Shown here: in pieces, positions 23,683 to 32,015 of the stretch | Numbering within the stretch: position 1 is the stretch's first letter | How the letters are laid out: each line of letters begins with the position of its first letter | NCBI RefSeq assembly: GCF_000735355.1 | Contig: NZ_JMPI01000077.1 | Location: forward strand, 1-38,248 | Reading direction: 5' to 3' | DNA: 38,248 bases | Source of the DNA: Buttiauxella agrestis ATCC 33320 | Lineage (GTDB): Bacteria > Pseudomonadota > Gammaproteobacteria > Enterobacterales > Enterobacteriaceae | Notes under the pieces: model-generated | What the model was told of the DNA's origin: nothing | The model's database searches: none | The model's input: the letters and a program-made list of their open reading frames with translations, nothing else | Program-made: the position numbers and the translations under genes

Positions 23683-23709
23683 CCTGTCGCAAATATTTTT
23701 TGCGACAGG
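23683..23709 (+). terminator. Perfect hairpin after pilin 1
   Basis: CCTGTCGCAAA (23683-23693) pairs perfectly with TTTGCGACAGG (23699-23709) around TATTT. It starts 7 nt past the stop and is followed by TTGTCTT. It may partly terminate transcription or protect the pilin mRNA. Confidence 0.75.
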
Positions 23710-23753
23710 TTGTCTTAAAAAATGGAAAGTTGAACTTAAAAGGAAGTCCTAAA

Positions 23754-24467
23754 ATGTTAAATAAAATGAAACTCAAAACTTTTGCGCTCGCCATTACGGC
23801 ATGTACCGTATATTCAGCAATGGCCGCAGATACAGCAGATGTACATGTTATCGGATCAATTTCTCCGGCGGCCTGTACCCCGACTATTTCCGGTGGCGGC
23901 ACCATTGATTACGGTAATATCAAAGCCAGCAGCTTGAAAGCTGACGATTACACTGTCCTTGATGTAAAGACCTTGGATATTGCCATTACTTGTAGTGCGC
24001 CTACTGTAGTAGGGATCCACGCCATTAATGGCCGACCAAATACCTTAGCCGGGGGCGGCCAATCCTCTGTTACTGGTCAGTCACAGCAGTCACCAGTTGT
24101 GTTACTTGGGATGCCTACCACTTATGCAGTTGGGTTAGGATTGGATGGTTCTACTCCTATCGGTGGGTATGCTGGCAAACTTGACACTTCATCAGTCTTG
24201 TTGGATGGCGTAGCAGTTGAAGGCCTAAATGCAACTAGTACAGATGGCTCAGGAACCTGGAGCAAATATTCAAAGGGTGTTTTGTATACCCCATTTGGTT
24301 TTGATTTATTTTCCTGGGGGGCTAGTGGGTCAAGTGTACCTGTGGCGTTTACAAACATGACCGGTAAATTGTCCGTTCAGGCTTATATAAACAAATCCTC
24401 AGAATTGCAGCTGTCAAAAACAATAAATTTAGATGGCCTCACCACAATTGAATTGGTTTACCTCTAA
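23754..24467 (+). CDS. DUF1120 fimbrial subunit 2
   Basis: Encodes 237 residues from ATG 23754 (AGGAAG 7 nt upstream). The signal peptide ends at AMA (24); the mature start is ADTADVHVIGSISPAACTPTISGGG. Cys41 and Cys80 are in the same places as in subunit 1, and the C-terminus is LDGLTTIELVYL. The middle (about 95-190) differs strongly from its neighbours, with Gly/Ser-rich insertions, while the ends are conserved. That pattern suits subunits assembled by the same chaperone and usher but exposing different surfaces. An upstream in-frame ATG at 23676 lies inside the hairpin region and is rejected. Confidence 0.9.
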   Translation: MLNKMKLKTFALAITACTVYSAMAADTADVHVIGSISPAACTPTISGGGTIDYGNIKASSLKADDYTVLDVKTLDIAITCSAPTVVGIHAINGRPNTLAGGGQSSVTGQSQQSPVVLLGMPTTYAVGLGLDGSTPIGGYAGKLDTSSVLLDGVAVEGLNATSTDGSGTWSKYSKGVLYTPFGFDLFSWGASGSSVPVAFTNMTGKLSVQAYINKSSELQLSKTINLDGLTTIELVYL

Positions 24468-24510
24468 TTGATCCTTAGGGCGCCTAATAAATATATTTAG
24501 CTATGGAATT

Positions 24511-24547
24511 TAAATAACCGGCCATCGATATTATGGCCGGTTATTTA
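24511..24547 (+). terminator. Perfect 15-bp hairpin after pilin 2
   Basis: TAAATAACCGGCCAT (24511-24525) pairs perfectly with ATGGCCGGTTATTTA (24533-24547), with a 7-nt loop. It lies between subunits 2 and 3. With A-rich upstream and T-rich downstream arms it could act as an intrinsic terminator in both directions. Confidence 0.78.
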
Positions 24548-24583
24548 GAATCAATGGAAATTTTAACTTTAAGGAAATTAACA

Positions 24584-25267
24584 ATGCTAAAAAATATTAA
24601 ACTTAAGTTCTGCGCACTGGCTATTTTAACGTGTACATCACAATTAGTCATGGCTGCCGACAGTACAGATGTACATGTTCTCGGAAGTATTGCACCTGCA
24701 GCCTGTACCCCGATATTGAGCGGAGGTGGTGTCGTTGATTACGGTACTATCAAAACGAATGCTTTAGCGGCAACGGACTATACAACACTTGATGTTAAGA
24801 CTGTCGATTTGTCTATTACTTGCAGCTCACCCACCCAAATTGGGATCAAAGCAATTAATGGCCGGATGGGTTCTCTTGCTGGTGGCACAGAAGGTGTCGG
24901 AGGTGGTTCAAATCCACCGGTAGCTCTGAGTGTGTCTAACCACGTAGTGGGTCTGGGCTTGGAAGGCGATGCGAAGATTGGTGGCTATGGTATTGGCTAT
25001 GGTGTTCCTATGCTTGATGGAGTAGCCGTTTCAAACGTGTGGCGTAACAGTGCCTCCACAAGTTGGTCAAATTCAGCGAGTCCAAATCTCTATGGAACAG
25101 GTGCTGAAATCATTACCAGTTGGGGGAACAATGCTCTTCCAGTAGCGTTCACTACCATGACTGTGCCCGTGAAAGTTCAGGCGTATATTAACAAGGCAAG
25201 TGAATTGGATCTGTCCAAACAAGTTAAGATGGATGGTCTTACCACGCTTGAGATGGTTTATCTGTAA
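24584..25267 (+). CDS. DUF1120 fimbrial subunit 3
   Basis: Encodes 227 residues from ATG 24584 (AAGGAAA upstream). The signal peptide ends at VMA (24); the mature start is ADSTDVHVLGSIAPAACTPILSGGG. Cys41 and Cys80 are conserved, and the C-terminus is MDGLTTLEMVYL. It is closer to subunit 1 in layout but has its own central region. An in-frame ATG at 24533 lies in the hairpin and is rejected. It is followed by a third hairpin and then the chaperone. Confidence 0.9.
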   Translation: MLKNIKLKFCALAILTCTSQLVMAADSTDVHVLGSIAPAACTPILSGGGVVDYGTIKTNALAATDYTTLDVKTVDLSITCSSPTQIGIKAINGRMGSLAGGTEGVGGGSNPPVALSVSNHVVGLGLEGDAKIGGYGIGYGVPMLDGVAVSNVWRNSASTSWSNSASPNLYGTGAEIITSWGNNALPVAFTTMTVPVKVQAYINKASELDLSKQVKMDGLTTLEMVYL

Positions 25268-25283
25268 TTAACGAGTAGTGCTA

Positions 25284-25312
25284 CCTGTCGTTATATCATT
25301 AATAACGACAGG
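25284..25312 (+). terminator. Hairpin after pilin 3
   Basis: CCTGTCGTTAT (25284-25294) pairs perfectly with ATAACGACAGG (25302-25312), loop of 7 nt. The outer CCTGTCG/CGACAGG is identical to the hairpin after pilin 1, suggesting duplication of the pilin-hairpin unit. The 25313-25499 leader that follows has no gene. Confidence 0.72.
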
Positions 25313-25499
25313 ATTTATATAACCCGCCAAATGTGATGGATGGTTATATAAGTAAAACTCTTGCGCTCTTAACAAATGCACATCTTCTCAGGTGAAGCTT
25401 ATATCAATTTTTATTTATTTAAGAAAGTAACAAATGCTTTCTTGCTATTTAATTGCCTGATGGATCGTTAACATTTTCCCTTCAACTAATGGTTTTTAT

Positions 25500-26198
25500 A
25501 TGAAAATTTCTTCATTCGCTAAAAGCGGTGCAGCAGCTCTTTTATTCTCTGCAGGTTTGGTCCATGCAACAGGGATCGTACCTGAAACTTCCGTCGTTAT
25601 TGTTGAACAAAGTGACGGTGAAGGCGCTATTAACCTCAAAAATACCGACAATTTTCCGGTACTAATGCTTTCAACGTTAGAAAATATACCTGAGGACAAA
25701 ACCCAATTATTAACCATCACCCCGCCAGCTGCTCGCGTCGAGCCCGGTAAAATCCAGCGTGTGCGTTTCATGATGATGGATAAAACCCCGCTGACCACTG
25801 AACATCTGGAGCGCGTGATTTTTGAAGGTGTACCGCCGCAGCAAAAAAATAAAAACGAAGTGCGAATGATTATACGACAAAACCTGCCGGTCATTATTCG
25901 CCCGGCAGGATTGGCTAGAGATGAGTCTCCCTGGAAAAATCTGACTTGGAAGCAAGCAGGCAATGTCATCACGGTTAGCAACCCTTCTGCTTATGTTGTC
26001 AGGCTTGGTCAGGGCGTTCAAACACTGCCAGACAATACCAACTGGACCCTACCAACCTCGTATGTGCTTCCAGGGCAAACCCTGACGCTTAAGGCAGAAA
26101 ATGCACCGAAAGCTGCGCAATCCGCGAAGGTAAGAATTTCTCCTGCCACTACCTGGGGTTACACCGTCAAAAGTTACGATGCAGTGTTATCGCACTAA
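25500..26198 (+). CDS. Periplasmic fimbrial chaperone (PapD family)
   Basis: Encodes 232 residues. The signal peptide is about residues 1-22 (AGLVHA). The mature protein has the two-Ig-domain layout. The G1 donor-strand region is VRMIIRQNLPVIIRP (about 120-134). The pocket Arg/Lys region is PAARVEPGKIQRVR (about 76-89), and an NP-SAY strand marks domain 2. It receives subunits from the Sec machinery, completes their fold and hands them to the usher. It shares an operon with the three pilins and lies 11 bp before the usher. Confidence 0.9.
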   Translation: MKISSFAKSGAAALLFSAGLVHATGIVPETSVVIVEQSDGEGAINLKNTDNFPVLMLSTLENIPEDKTQLLTITPPAARVEPGKIQRVRFMMMDKTPLTTEHLERVIFEGVPPQQKNKNEVRMIIRQNLPVIIRPAGLARDESPWKNLTWKQAGNVITVSNPSAYVVRLGQGVQTLPDNTNWTLPTSYVLPGQTLTLKAENAPKAAQSAKVRISPATTWGYTVKSYDAVLSH

Positions 26199-26209
26199 AG
26201 GATTTATCT

Positions 26210-28642
26210 GTGGATTCCCAGTATTACATTAAAGATATGCGTATCAGCCTTTCAGTACTCTCGTTAGCAATTGCTGTCGCTTTTTCTACACCGCTCATGG
26301 TTTCAGCAAAAGAGGGGGGGGCTTCCACTGATGACATTGAATTTGATACGCAGACAGTGAAAGCGCGTGGCGTCGATCCTGCTCTTGCGCAGTGGTTTAA
26401 CAAGGCGCCACGCTTTTTGCCTGGCACCACGGTGGTGGCACTGTCAGTCAACGGGGCACAAAAGAGTAAGCTGGAAGTCCATTTTGACAAACATGGAAAT
26501 TTTTGTCCTGACAAAGCATTCTTCAAAGCCGCTGGCCTCATCACCCCTTCGGGTTTTGAAAAAAATCCTGACTGTTTCGATTTAAAAACCAGTTGGCCAC
26601 AAGCCGAGCTGAATCTTGATCCGGGCGAGAATAAAATCGATCTTGTCGTTCCAGCCGATGCCCTTACAGTTGCCGGCCAGGATGCCAGTCAGTACGAACA
26701 TGGCGGTGTGGCCGGTATGCTCAATTACGACGCGCAATACATGGGCTCTTCAGGCAGCAGTTCAGGCACCGAGTTTGAGCAGCTTGATACCGAAGCAGGC
26801 TTTAACGCCAAAGACTGGATTTTTCGCAGCCGCGAAAGCCTATCCCGCCTCAATGGAGAAACGTCAGTTCGTCACCAGGCAGCGTATACCCAACACACTT
26901 TTGATGAGATGAAGAAAGTCTTGCAGGCAGGGCAGGTTAGCCTCGCCAACTCGATGTTCAGTACCGGTCAGGTGCTTGGAATGCAGATGTTTCCTGACAC
27001 TGCCTTACAGAACAGTAAGAGCGGCGCAGCGGTAGTTGACGGAATTGCCGACACTCAGTCAGTGGTCGAAGTGCGTCAGTCTGGTGTGCTGGTTTATAGC
27101 ACAACGGTTCCCGCTGGTCCTTTTCATTTGCAGAACTTTCCTCTGCTGAACACCCGTTCTGATTTGAGCATCAAGCTGACGGGTAACAATGGGGAAGTGC
27201 GTCAGTTTACCGTACCCGCTGCCGCTTTTTTAGCGAACGGGGCTGCGGTGGCCAGCGGTCTTTCTTTTGGGGCTGGGAAGCTCGATCAGGAAGGAAGCAC
27301 TAAATCCCCCATGCTGGCTACTGTAGGCACTGGCTGGGCATTGACGCCAAGAACAGTTTTGAATGTGGGGATATTAGGTTCATCGGTCTATCGTGCGGGC
27401 GCGGCCAGTCTTGGTATGCAGCCCTTTAATGCTACACAGCTGAATATTCAAAGCAGTTTTGCTCAGGACAGCGAGCACGGAGACAAAGGCATATCTACGT
27501 CGGTGAACGTGAACCACCAGTTGACGGAAAGAGTGTCTGCTAATGTAAATATGACCCAACAAACATCGGGTTATCAAGAATTCAGCGATGCCATACAAAG
27601 CGATGATCAGGATTCTGGTGGTCGAACCCATAACCAATATGGGGCGGGCATCAGTTGGGCTGTTGAGGACATCGGCACACCGTCTCTGTCCTGGGCACGT
27701 TCAACCACCTTTCAAGGACAAAGCACGACGTATGTGCGAGGGGGATGGAGTAAACAGATTGGTCGAGCTTACTTATCCGCAAGTCTTGAACATAATTCTG
27801 GCACTGACAGCATGGATGCGGATGACCGCCTCTATGTGAACATGAGCATTCCCTTCGGAAACCGAAGTGTTAGCAGCTACTACACTCATGCTAATACGGG
27901 TACCCGCTATGGCGGACGCTATAGCGACCGTTCAAGTCAAGACCGTGGCTGGAGCCTTGCTGCAGATCGGGATGAAGAAGGCCAAAATACGAATTTAACC
28001 AGTACCATGGATATGGTAACGCCAGTGAGCCAGCTCAGCGGCAGCATCAGCAGAGACTCGAATAATTTCACCAGTTGGTCTGGACATTCCAGTGGAAGTG
28101 TCGTGGCACACAATCATGGAGTGACTTTATCACCTTACCATGTGGGGGATACCTTCGGTATTGCTAAAGTGGGTAATGAGGGGGGTATCCGTCTGGATAC
28201 CCCATCTGGGCCCACATGGACAGACAGCAAGGGGTATGCCGTGTTGCCTACGCTTAATGGTTATAGGTCTTCAGCGATTCAGGTGGACACCCGTAGCCTG
28301 GATAAAAACGTCGATATCAATAATGCCTGGCAGGAAACCTCTCTGGCACGTGGTGCTGTGGGTTACATCAACTTTAGTGTGATGCATACCCGTCGTGTTC
28401 TGGTGACATTAACAGATGCACATGGGCAACCGGCTCTGCACGGCGCAAGCGTATTCAATAAAGAAGGCGAGTTCATCACTGTCGTTGGCGATAAAGGCAA
28501 AACGTTTATTCCTGACTCTAAACCGGGAATGCAGTTTGACGTCCAGGCTTCGGGCAAAACGATATGCACATTCACACTTTCACTACCTGAAGATGCTGAT
28601 ACCAGCGGGATCTTTGAGGTAGCGAATGCAAAATGCAGTTAA
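26210..28642 (+). CDS. Outer-membrane fimbrial usher
   Basis: Encodes 810 residues with the PapC/FimD layout. The N-terminal domain (about 55-130) begins WFNKAPRFLPGTTVVALSVNG. The 24-strand barrel has a plug, followed by two C-terminal domains, and the last residues contain a Cys pair (CTFTL...AKCS). It recruits chaperone-subunit complexes and secretes the pilus. The GTG at 26210 has AAGGA 7 nt upstream. An ATG at 26237 (MRISLSVLSLAIAVAFS) would give a cleaner signal peptide but has a weaker ribosome site. The frame is intact. It is somewhat shorter than typical 830-880-residue ushers. Confidence 0.92.
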   Translation: MDSQYYIKDMRISLSVLSLAIAVAFSTPLMVSAKEGGASTDDIEFDTQTVKARGVDPALAQWFNKAPRFLPGTTVVALSVNGAQKSKLEVHFDKHGNFCPDKAFFKAAGLITPSGFEKNPDCFDLKTSWPQAELNLDPGENKIDLVVPADALTVAGQDASQYEHGGVAGMLNYDAQYMGSSGSSSGTEFEQLDTEAGFNAKDWIFRSRESLSRLNGETSVRHQAAYTQHTFDEMKKVLQAGQVSLANSMFSTGQVLGMQMFPDTALQNSKSGAAVVDGIADTQSVVEVRQSGVLVYSTTVPAGPFHLQNFPLLNTRSDLSIKLTGNNGEVRQFTVPAAAFLANGAAVASGLSFGAGKLDQEGSTKSPMLATVGTGWALTPRTVLNVGILGSSVYRAGAASLGMQPFNATQLNIQSSFAQDSEHGDKGISTSVNVNHQLTERVSANVNMTQQTSGYQEFSDAIQSDDQDSGGRTHNQYGAGISWAVEDIGTPSLSWARSTTFQGQSTTYVRGGWSKQIGRAYLSASLEHNSGTDSMDADDRLYVNMSIPFGNRSVSSYYTHANTGTRYGGRYSDRSSQDRGWSLAADRDEEGQNTNLTSTMDMVTPVSQLSGSISRDSNNFTSWSGHSSGSVVAHNHGVTLSPYHVGDTFGIAKVGNEGGIRLDTPSGPTWTDSKGYAVLPTLNGYRSSAIQVDTRSLDKNVDINNAWQETSLARGAVGYINFSVMHTRRVLVTLTDAHGQPALHGASVFNKEGEFITVVGDKGKTFIPDSKPGMQFDVQASGKTICTFTLSLPEDADTSGIFEVANAKCS

Positions 28643-28654
28643 CAGGAATAAACC

Positions 28655-29242
28655 ATGAAATATCTATCAGGATTGTTGTTTTTCGTGCTGACGTTAAGCC
28701 AAGGGGTCTGTGCAGAAACCAACCAGCAGGCTGCTTTACCGGGGATGCCCCCTGTGGATGGCCGATGCCATCTTTCGGTGAGTAACAGTAACGTTGATTA
28801 CGGAGTACTGTCGCGGTGGCAATTACAGCAAGCTACAGGTGTTCCTCAGGCGCTGTCTCCTGGAAAACGTCTGGTTATGGTCAACGTAATGTGTCCGTAT
28901 AGCGAAAATATGCGCGTAACCCTTCATGGTGATTTGAGCAGCCACGGTGATTTTCGCTATGGCAACACAGGTCGGATGCGGGTGAATTTGTTTTCTGCAC
29001 AACTTGATGGTCAGGATGTCGACATCGCGCTGAGTACTCCCGAGGGTGTGCTGTTAAAAGGCCCAGTAAATACCCTTGGTATTATGCCCGAACAAACATT
29101 TACCACGGTCTTAAATGGACAAGTGACACAGGGTAAGGCCCTTACTTTTCGCCTTGAGCTTGAACCTATACTCACCGAAAGTGAAGCTCGTGCCACGAGT
29201 CGTCAGGTCAGCCAGGCAAATCTCAATCTCGAGCTTCGTTAG
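28655..29242 (+). CDS. Small fimbrial subunit, last gene of the operon
   Basis: Encodes 195 residues. The signal peptide ends near VCA (residue 20). The mature start includes GRCHLSVSNSNVDYGVLSRWQLQQ, resembling the DUF1120 start, and has a Cys pair (C38, C75). It lacks the three-pilin TIEIVYL end, finishing with NLNLELR. It could be the tip or a minor adaptor subunit. No two-domain adhesin with a separate lectin domain is present in the operon. The start lies 12 bp past the usher stop, so the genes are linked. Confidence 0.82.
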   Translation: MKYLSGLLFFVLTLSQGVCAETNQQAALPGMPPVDGRCHLSVSNSNVDYGVLSRWQLQQATGVPQALSPGKRLVMVNVMCPYSENMRVTLHGDLSSHGDFRYGNTGRMRVNLFSAQLDGQDVDIALSTPEGVLLKGPVNTLGIMPEQTFTTVLNGQVTQGKALTFRLELEPILTESEARATSRQVSQANLNLELR

Positions 29243-29293
29243 TATTTTCCTTAGACACTGATTACCTAAAGTGCCGTAAAGCCCCATCCTTCT

Positions 29294-29534
29294 GAATCGC
29301 ACCCCAAAAGTTGGACATCTAACTAAGTAGGGTGCATTTTTTGTGGCTAAGCCAATACATTCTATGGAATTCAGGATTGCTGGCATTAATTATTATTTAT
29401 CTGGTCAGGGAGGTACAACACGGACAGAAGCTCACTTTGTGCTTCACAAAAGTACAGTCAGACACGAGGTGGCATCATGGCGGAAGCATGGTACCCCTGA
29501 AATATCAACCGGCCTGTACAGGAAACGTCGGTGA
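29294..29534 (+). pseudogene. IS3-family (IS150-like) orfA remnant with its left end
   Basis: From about 29294, GCACCCCAAAAGTTGGAC resembles the IS150-group left terminal repeat. A frame from GTG 29343 reads MAKPIHSMEFRIAGINYYLSG and ends TVRHEVASWRKHGTPEIS, like the orfA helix-turn-helix. The rest of orfA and the whole of orfB are missing, so the element is a decayed fragment. It separates the fimbrial operon from the next genes. Confidence 0.7.
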
Positions 29535-29668
29535 TACTGCCCGATAACTTCGCGTAGCCTTAGCTGAGGACGCACTCAAAATCCTTTGTCTTCTTGTCCC
29601 TAAAGAATAAAACACACAAATTTCTGATAAGAAAATTTAAGTATTTGATTCAGGTGGGAAAAGTGAGC

Positions 29669-29899
29669 ATGGCAAAAAAAATACCTAAGCGACGTGTTCA
29701 GACAAGGGTTCAGAAACAGCTAAAAGCCATCTATCCTATACTGGTTGTTCCTGTAAAATTCCGGGGTAATTTTAAACGCTATCCCTTGTTCTTTCAGAAA
29801 TTTGCCAGACATAAAGTCGACATTTTAGCTTTGGAACCGAAGATGACATTTAAATTTCGGGTAGACACCAATTCGGATGTGGTTATGTGTTATCAATGA
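29669..29899 (+). CDS. Possible small basic protein
   Basis: A 76-residue frame from ATG 29669 (MAKKIPKRRVQTRVQKQLK), very rich in Lys/Arg. GGTGGG lies upstream. The stop overlaps the convergent FidL-like gene by 17 bp. No family recognised. It may be the spurious product of IS debris. Confidence 0.3.
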   Translation: MAKKIPKRRVQTRVQKQLKAIYPILVVPVKFRGNFKRYPLFFQKFARHKVDILALEPKMTFKFRVDTNSDVVMCYQ

Positions 29900-30353
29900 G
29901 GCAATAAAATAGCGGGGTTTTATTTAGAGTAAACAAATAGGCATCATTATTTATTCTGTTCATATGCAACGATAATCCCCGATCGCTATATAAATAAAAA
30001 TCAGGAATAAATCCACGCATTAATAACACATTCGCTAAATCGTCATATTTGTCCGTAGATACCATCACTATATTGTCGCCTGAAATGGTGTAATTGAATT
30101 GCAGGTTTTTAACGACAGTGGCGACGGGTTTTCCGTCAATACTAAAATTACCCTGGGTATTGATATACCCTCGACCGTTTGAAAAATGATAGGTCGTGGT
30201 ATTCATATACTGGTGATTTCCTTTGGTCAGTGTGGTGGATGACTCACAGGTATAATTATATTTTTTATAATAATCATGGGTGTAATACAGTAATGGTGTG
30301 ATGGCGAACAAAATAAGAGGGAGAAACATTAACAAAGATTTAATGTATTTCAT
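29883..30353 (-). CDS. FidL-like membrane protein
   Basis: Encodes 156 residues. A short cytoplasmic N-terminus is followed by one hydrophobic segment (about LLMFLPLILFAITPLLYY, residues 7-24), then a periplasmic domain rich in strands with two Cys (C36 and C150). It resembles FidL-like proteins encoded next to ToxR-type regulators such as MarT of Salmonella SPI-3. Its start overlaps the regulator stop by 14 bp (30340-30353), so both are coupled. A likely role is to stabilise or sense for the regulator, but that is inference. Confidence 0.78.
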   Translation of the reverse strand: MKYIKSLLMFLPLILFAITPLLYYTHDYYKKYNYTCESSTTLTKGNHQYMNTTTYHFSNGRGYINTQGNFSIDGKPVATVVKNLQFNYTISGDNIVMVSTDKYDDLANVLLMRGFIPDFYLYSDRGLSLHMNRINNDAYLFTLNKTPLFYCLIDNT

Positions 30354-31254
30354 TATCCGCCTCCAAAGAAATATAACTCTTACAACGACTCAGTGAGTCC
30401 TTAATAGATTTGTCACAAATAAGCAATGAAGATCCTTCCGGAAGGCGATTGATTGTTAAATAAGCCCATGATGCATTCTTTTCGCAACTTATATTTTGAT
30501 TTTTTAATATTTCACTGAACGCCTTCTTTGCCGTAGCTTCATCGTAATAAGAAGACAGAAGCTCGCAACCATCCACTTTACCCATTGGATGGTAATCTGC
30601 AAAAAAATATACCGAATTAAATCGCAAAATATACACACCCAGACCCAGCATGAAGAAAATCACTGCAGCCAATGCTGTCCAGTTACTGTATGACCGTTTA
30701 ATACTTACTGGCGACAGCGCTATTTTTTGATGATGTAATATTTCTGATTCCTCTTGTGGAGAATTAATAGGTTCATCTGAGGCAACATCTCCAGCCTCAT
30801 TATGACCAGTTTCGTCTGACCCCGCGGAAAATTCAGACTCGAATGCAGAGGGACGGTTTTCTGGAATGATTGGTATCTCTATGGGATTATTAATTAATGC
30901 AGGCTCACCAATATTAGCATTAAACAGAGAAACATCACCTGTAAATATAACCCCTTTCCGGGACAGTGTCTGCACAATATTTTCGTCAATCCCTGCTGAC
31001 TTGAGGCTTTTTCGCACAATTCCAATATTTTGATAGAGTGTATTCGAACTGACAGACGCACCTTGCGCGCCCCAAATATTATTGAACAAAAATTCCTGCG
31101 TAAGGAGTTCACCTTGACTCTCGACTAGTTGCAATAAGCACCGACTGGCGGGGATATGTAGGGAAATTTTTACATCTTGTGCCGTAACCATCCTCAGACT
31201 TCTTTCATCTGGATCGAAAATGACTTTATTGTTAATGAGATATTTGACGTTCAT
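30340..31254 (-). CDS. ToxR/CadC-type membrane regulator (MarT-like)
   Basis: Encodes 304 residues. The N-terminal winged-helix domain (about 1-105) includes CLLQLVESQGELLTQEFLFNNIWG and VSSNTLYQNIGIVRKSLKSAGI...QTLSRKGVIF. A polar, acidic linker is followed by one membrane segment (about 195-213, ALAAVIFFMLGLGVYILRF) and a periplasmic domain with three Cys-containing segments. This layout puts DNA binding in the cytoplasm and sensing in the periplasm. With the FidL-like partner it forms a MarT/FidL-type pair. It may help control the fimbrial operon upstream, as ToxR-type pairs often do, but it is separated by IS remnants. Confidence 0.85.
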   Translation of the reverse strand: MNVKYLINNKVIFDPDERSLRMVTAQDVKISLHIPASRCLLQLVESQGELLTQEFLFNNIWGAQGASVSSNTLYQNIGIVRKSLKSAGIDENIVQTLSRKGVIFTGDVSLFNANIGEPALINNPIEIPIIPENRPSAFESEFSAGSDETGHNEAGDVASDEPINSPQEESEILHHQKIALSPVSIKRSYSNWTALAAVIFFMLGLGVYILRFNSVYFFADYHPMGKVDGCELLSSYYDEATAKKAFSEILKNQNISCEKNASWAYLTINRLPEGSSLLICDKSIKDSLSRCKSYISLEADNEIH

Positions 31255-31324
31255 TACCCTACCATTTTTTGGTTTACTTTTTTAAAGCTTACACCATGAG
31301 TGTTTTTCTGTTCAAAATTTATTA

Positions 31325-31475
31325 ATGGTTCGAGAAGACGACGGCAGTGACGGTCAGTAAAGTTGAGCCGAAGCACGGCCAGACGCGTAGTCAGCCGGTT
31401 ACCGACAACGTCCTGCAAAATCTGCAGGCGATTAATTTCATTCATCGTGAAAAACACCGAACCGTATGCCGTCAT
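31325..31475 (-). pseudogene. N-terminal fragment of an ISNCY-type transposase
   Basis: The translation from 31475 (MTAYGSVFFTMNEINRLQIL) parallels the start of the intact transposase at 36793-38196 (MTALAAEFFTLDEVNRLKII) through CRRLLEP, then similarity ends. About 50 codons remain. It shows that a related element once sat here. Confidence 0.75.
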
Positions 31476-31560
31476 CAGTCGTGTCCTCAGAAGATAAAAA
31501 AACCGGAACAACGCCAATAAAGGGGGGCGGACGAATACTTGGACTCTCGGGAGAGAGTTA

Positions 31561-31812
31561 ATGCATTCATATGAGGACAGGGTTCGGGCTGTTGAACTTT
31601 ATTATCGATATGGCAAAATTACCACTGCTATGGCTACCGGCTACCGGCTTCTGCACGCGATGCTCCGAGAGAACAAGCACTGCATCTCTGAAAAGGTTGT
31701 CCGTAGGCTAATGACTGAGGAGCAACTCTTCGTTAAGCGAGCCAGGCAACGACGATACAGCTCTTACTGCGGAGAAATAGGACCGGCACCTGAAAATCTC
31801 TGTCAAGGCTAA
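31561..31812 (+). pseudogene. Internally deleted IS3-family transposase remnant
   Basis: The frame starts MHSYEDRVRAVELYYRYGK, like an IS3-family orfA, but then runs into TGYRLLHAMLRENKHCISEKVVRRLMTEE, which is orfB-type sequence, and ends in RRYSSYCGEIGPAPENL. The junction means the middle of the element has been lost. No inverted ends can be defined. Confidence 0.7.
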
Positions 31813-32015
31813 GTAGAGATGTCCGCTGTAGAGCAAAGTTCAGATGTCCGCTTGGTGCTGAAGCTTACATTGTTTGCAACTTGTGGGAACTTCCGATTAC
31901 TAAGCCGGAGTATGATCAAAAATTTTATGGTACTTACACAGACATCCTTATAAATTGTTTGTAAGACGAGTAAGGTTTTAAACGCTATTGTAATTTTCCA
32001 GGGAGTGATCATATT

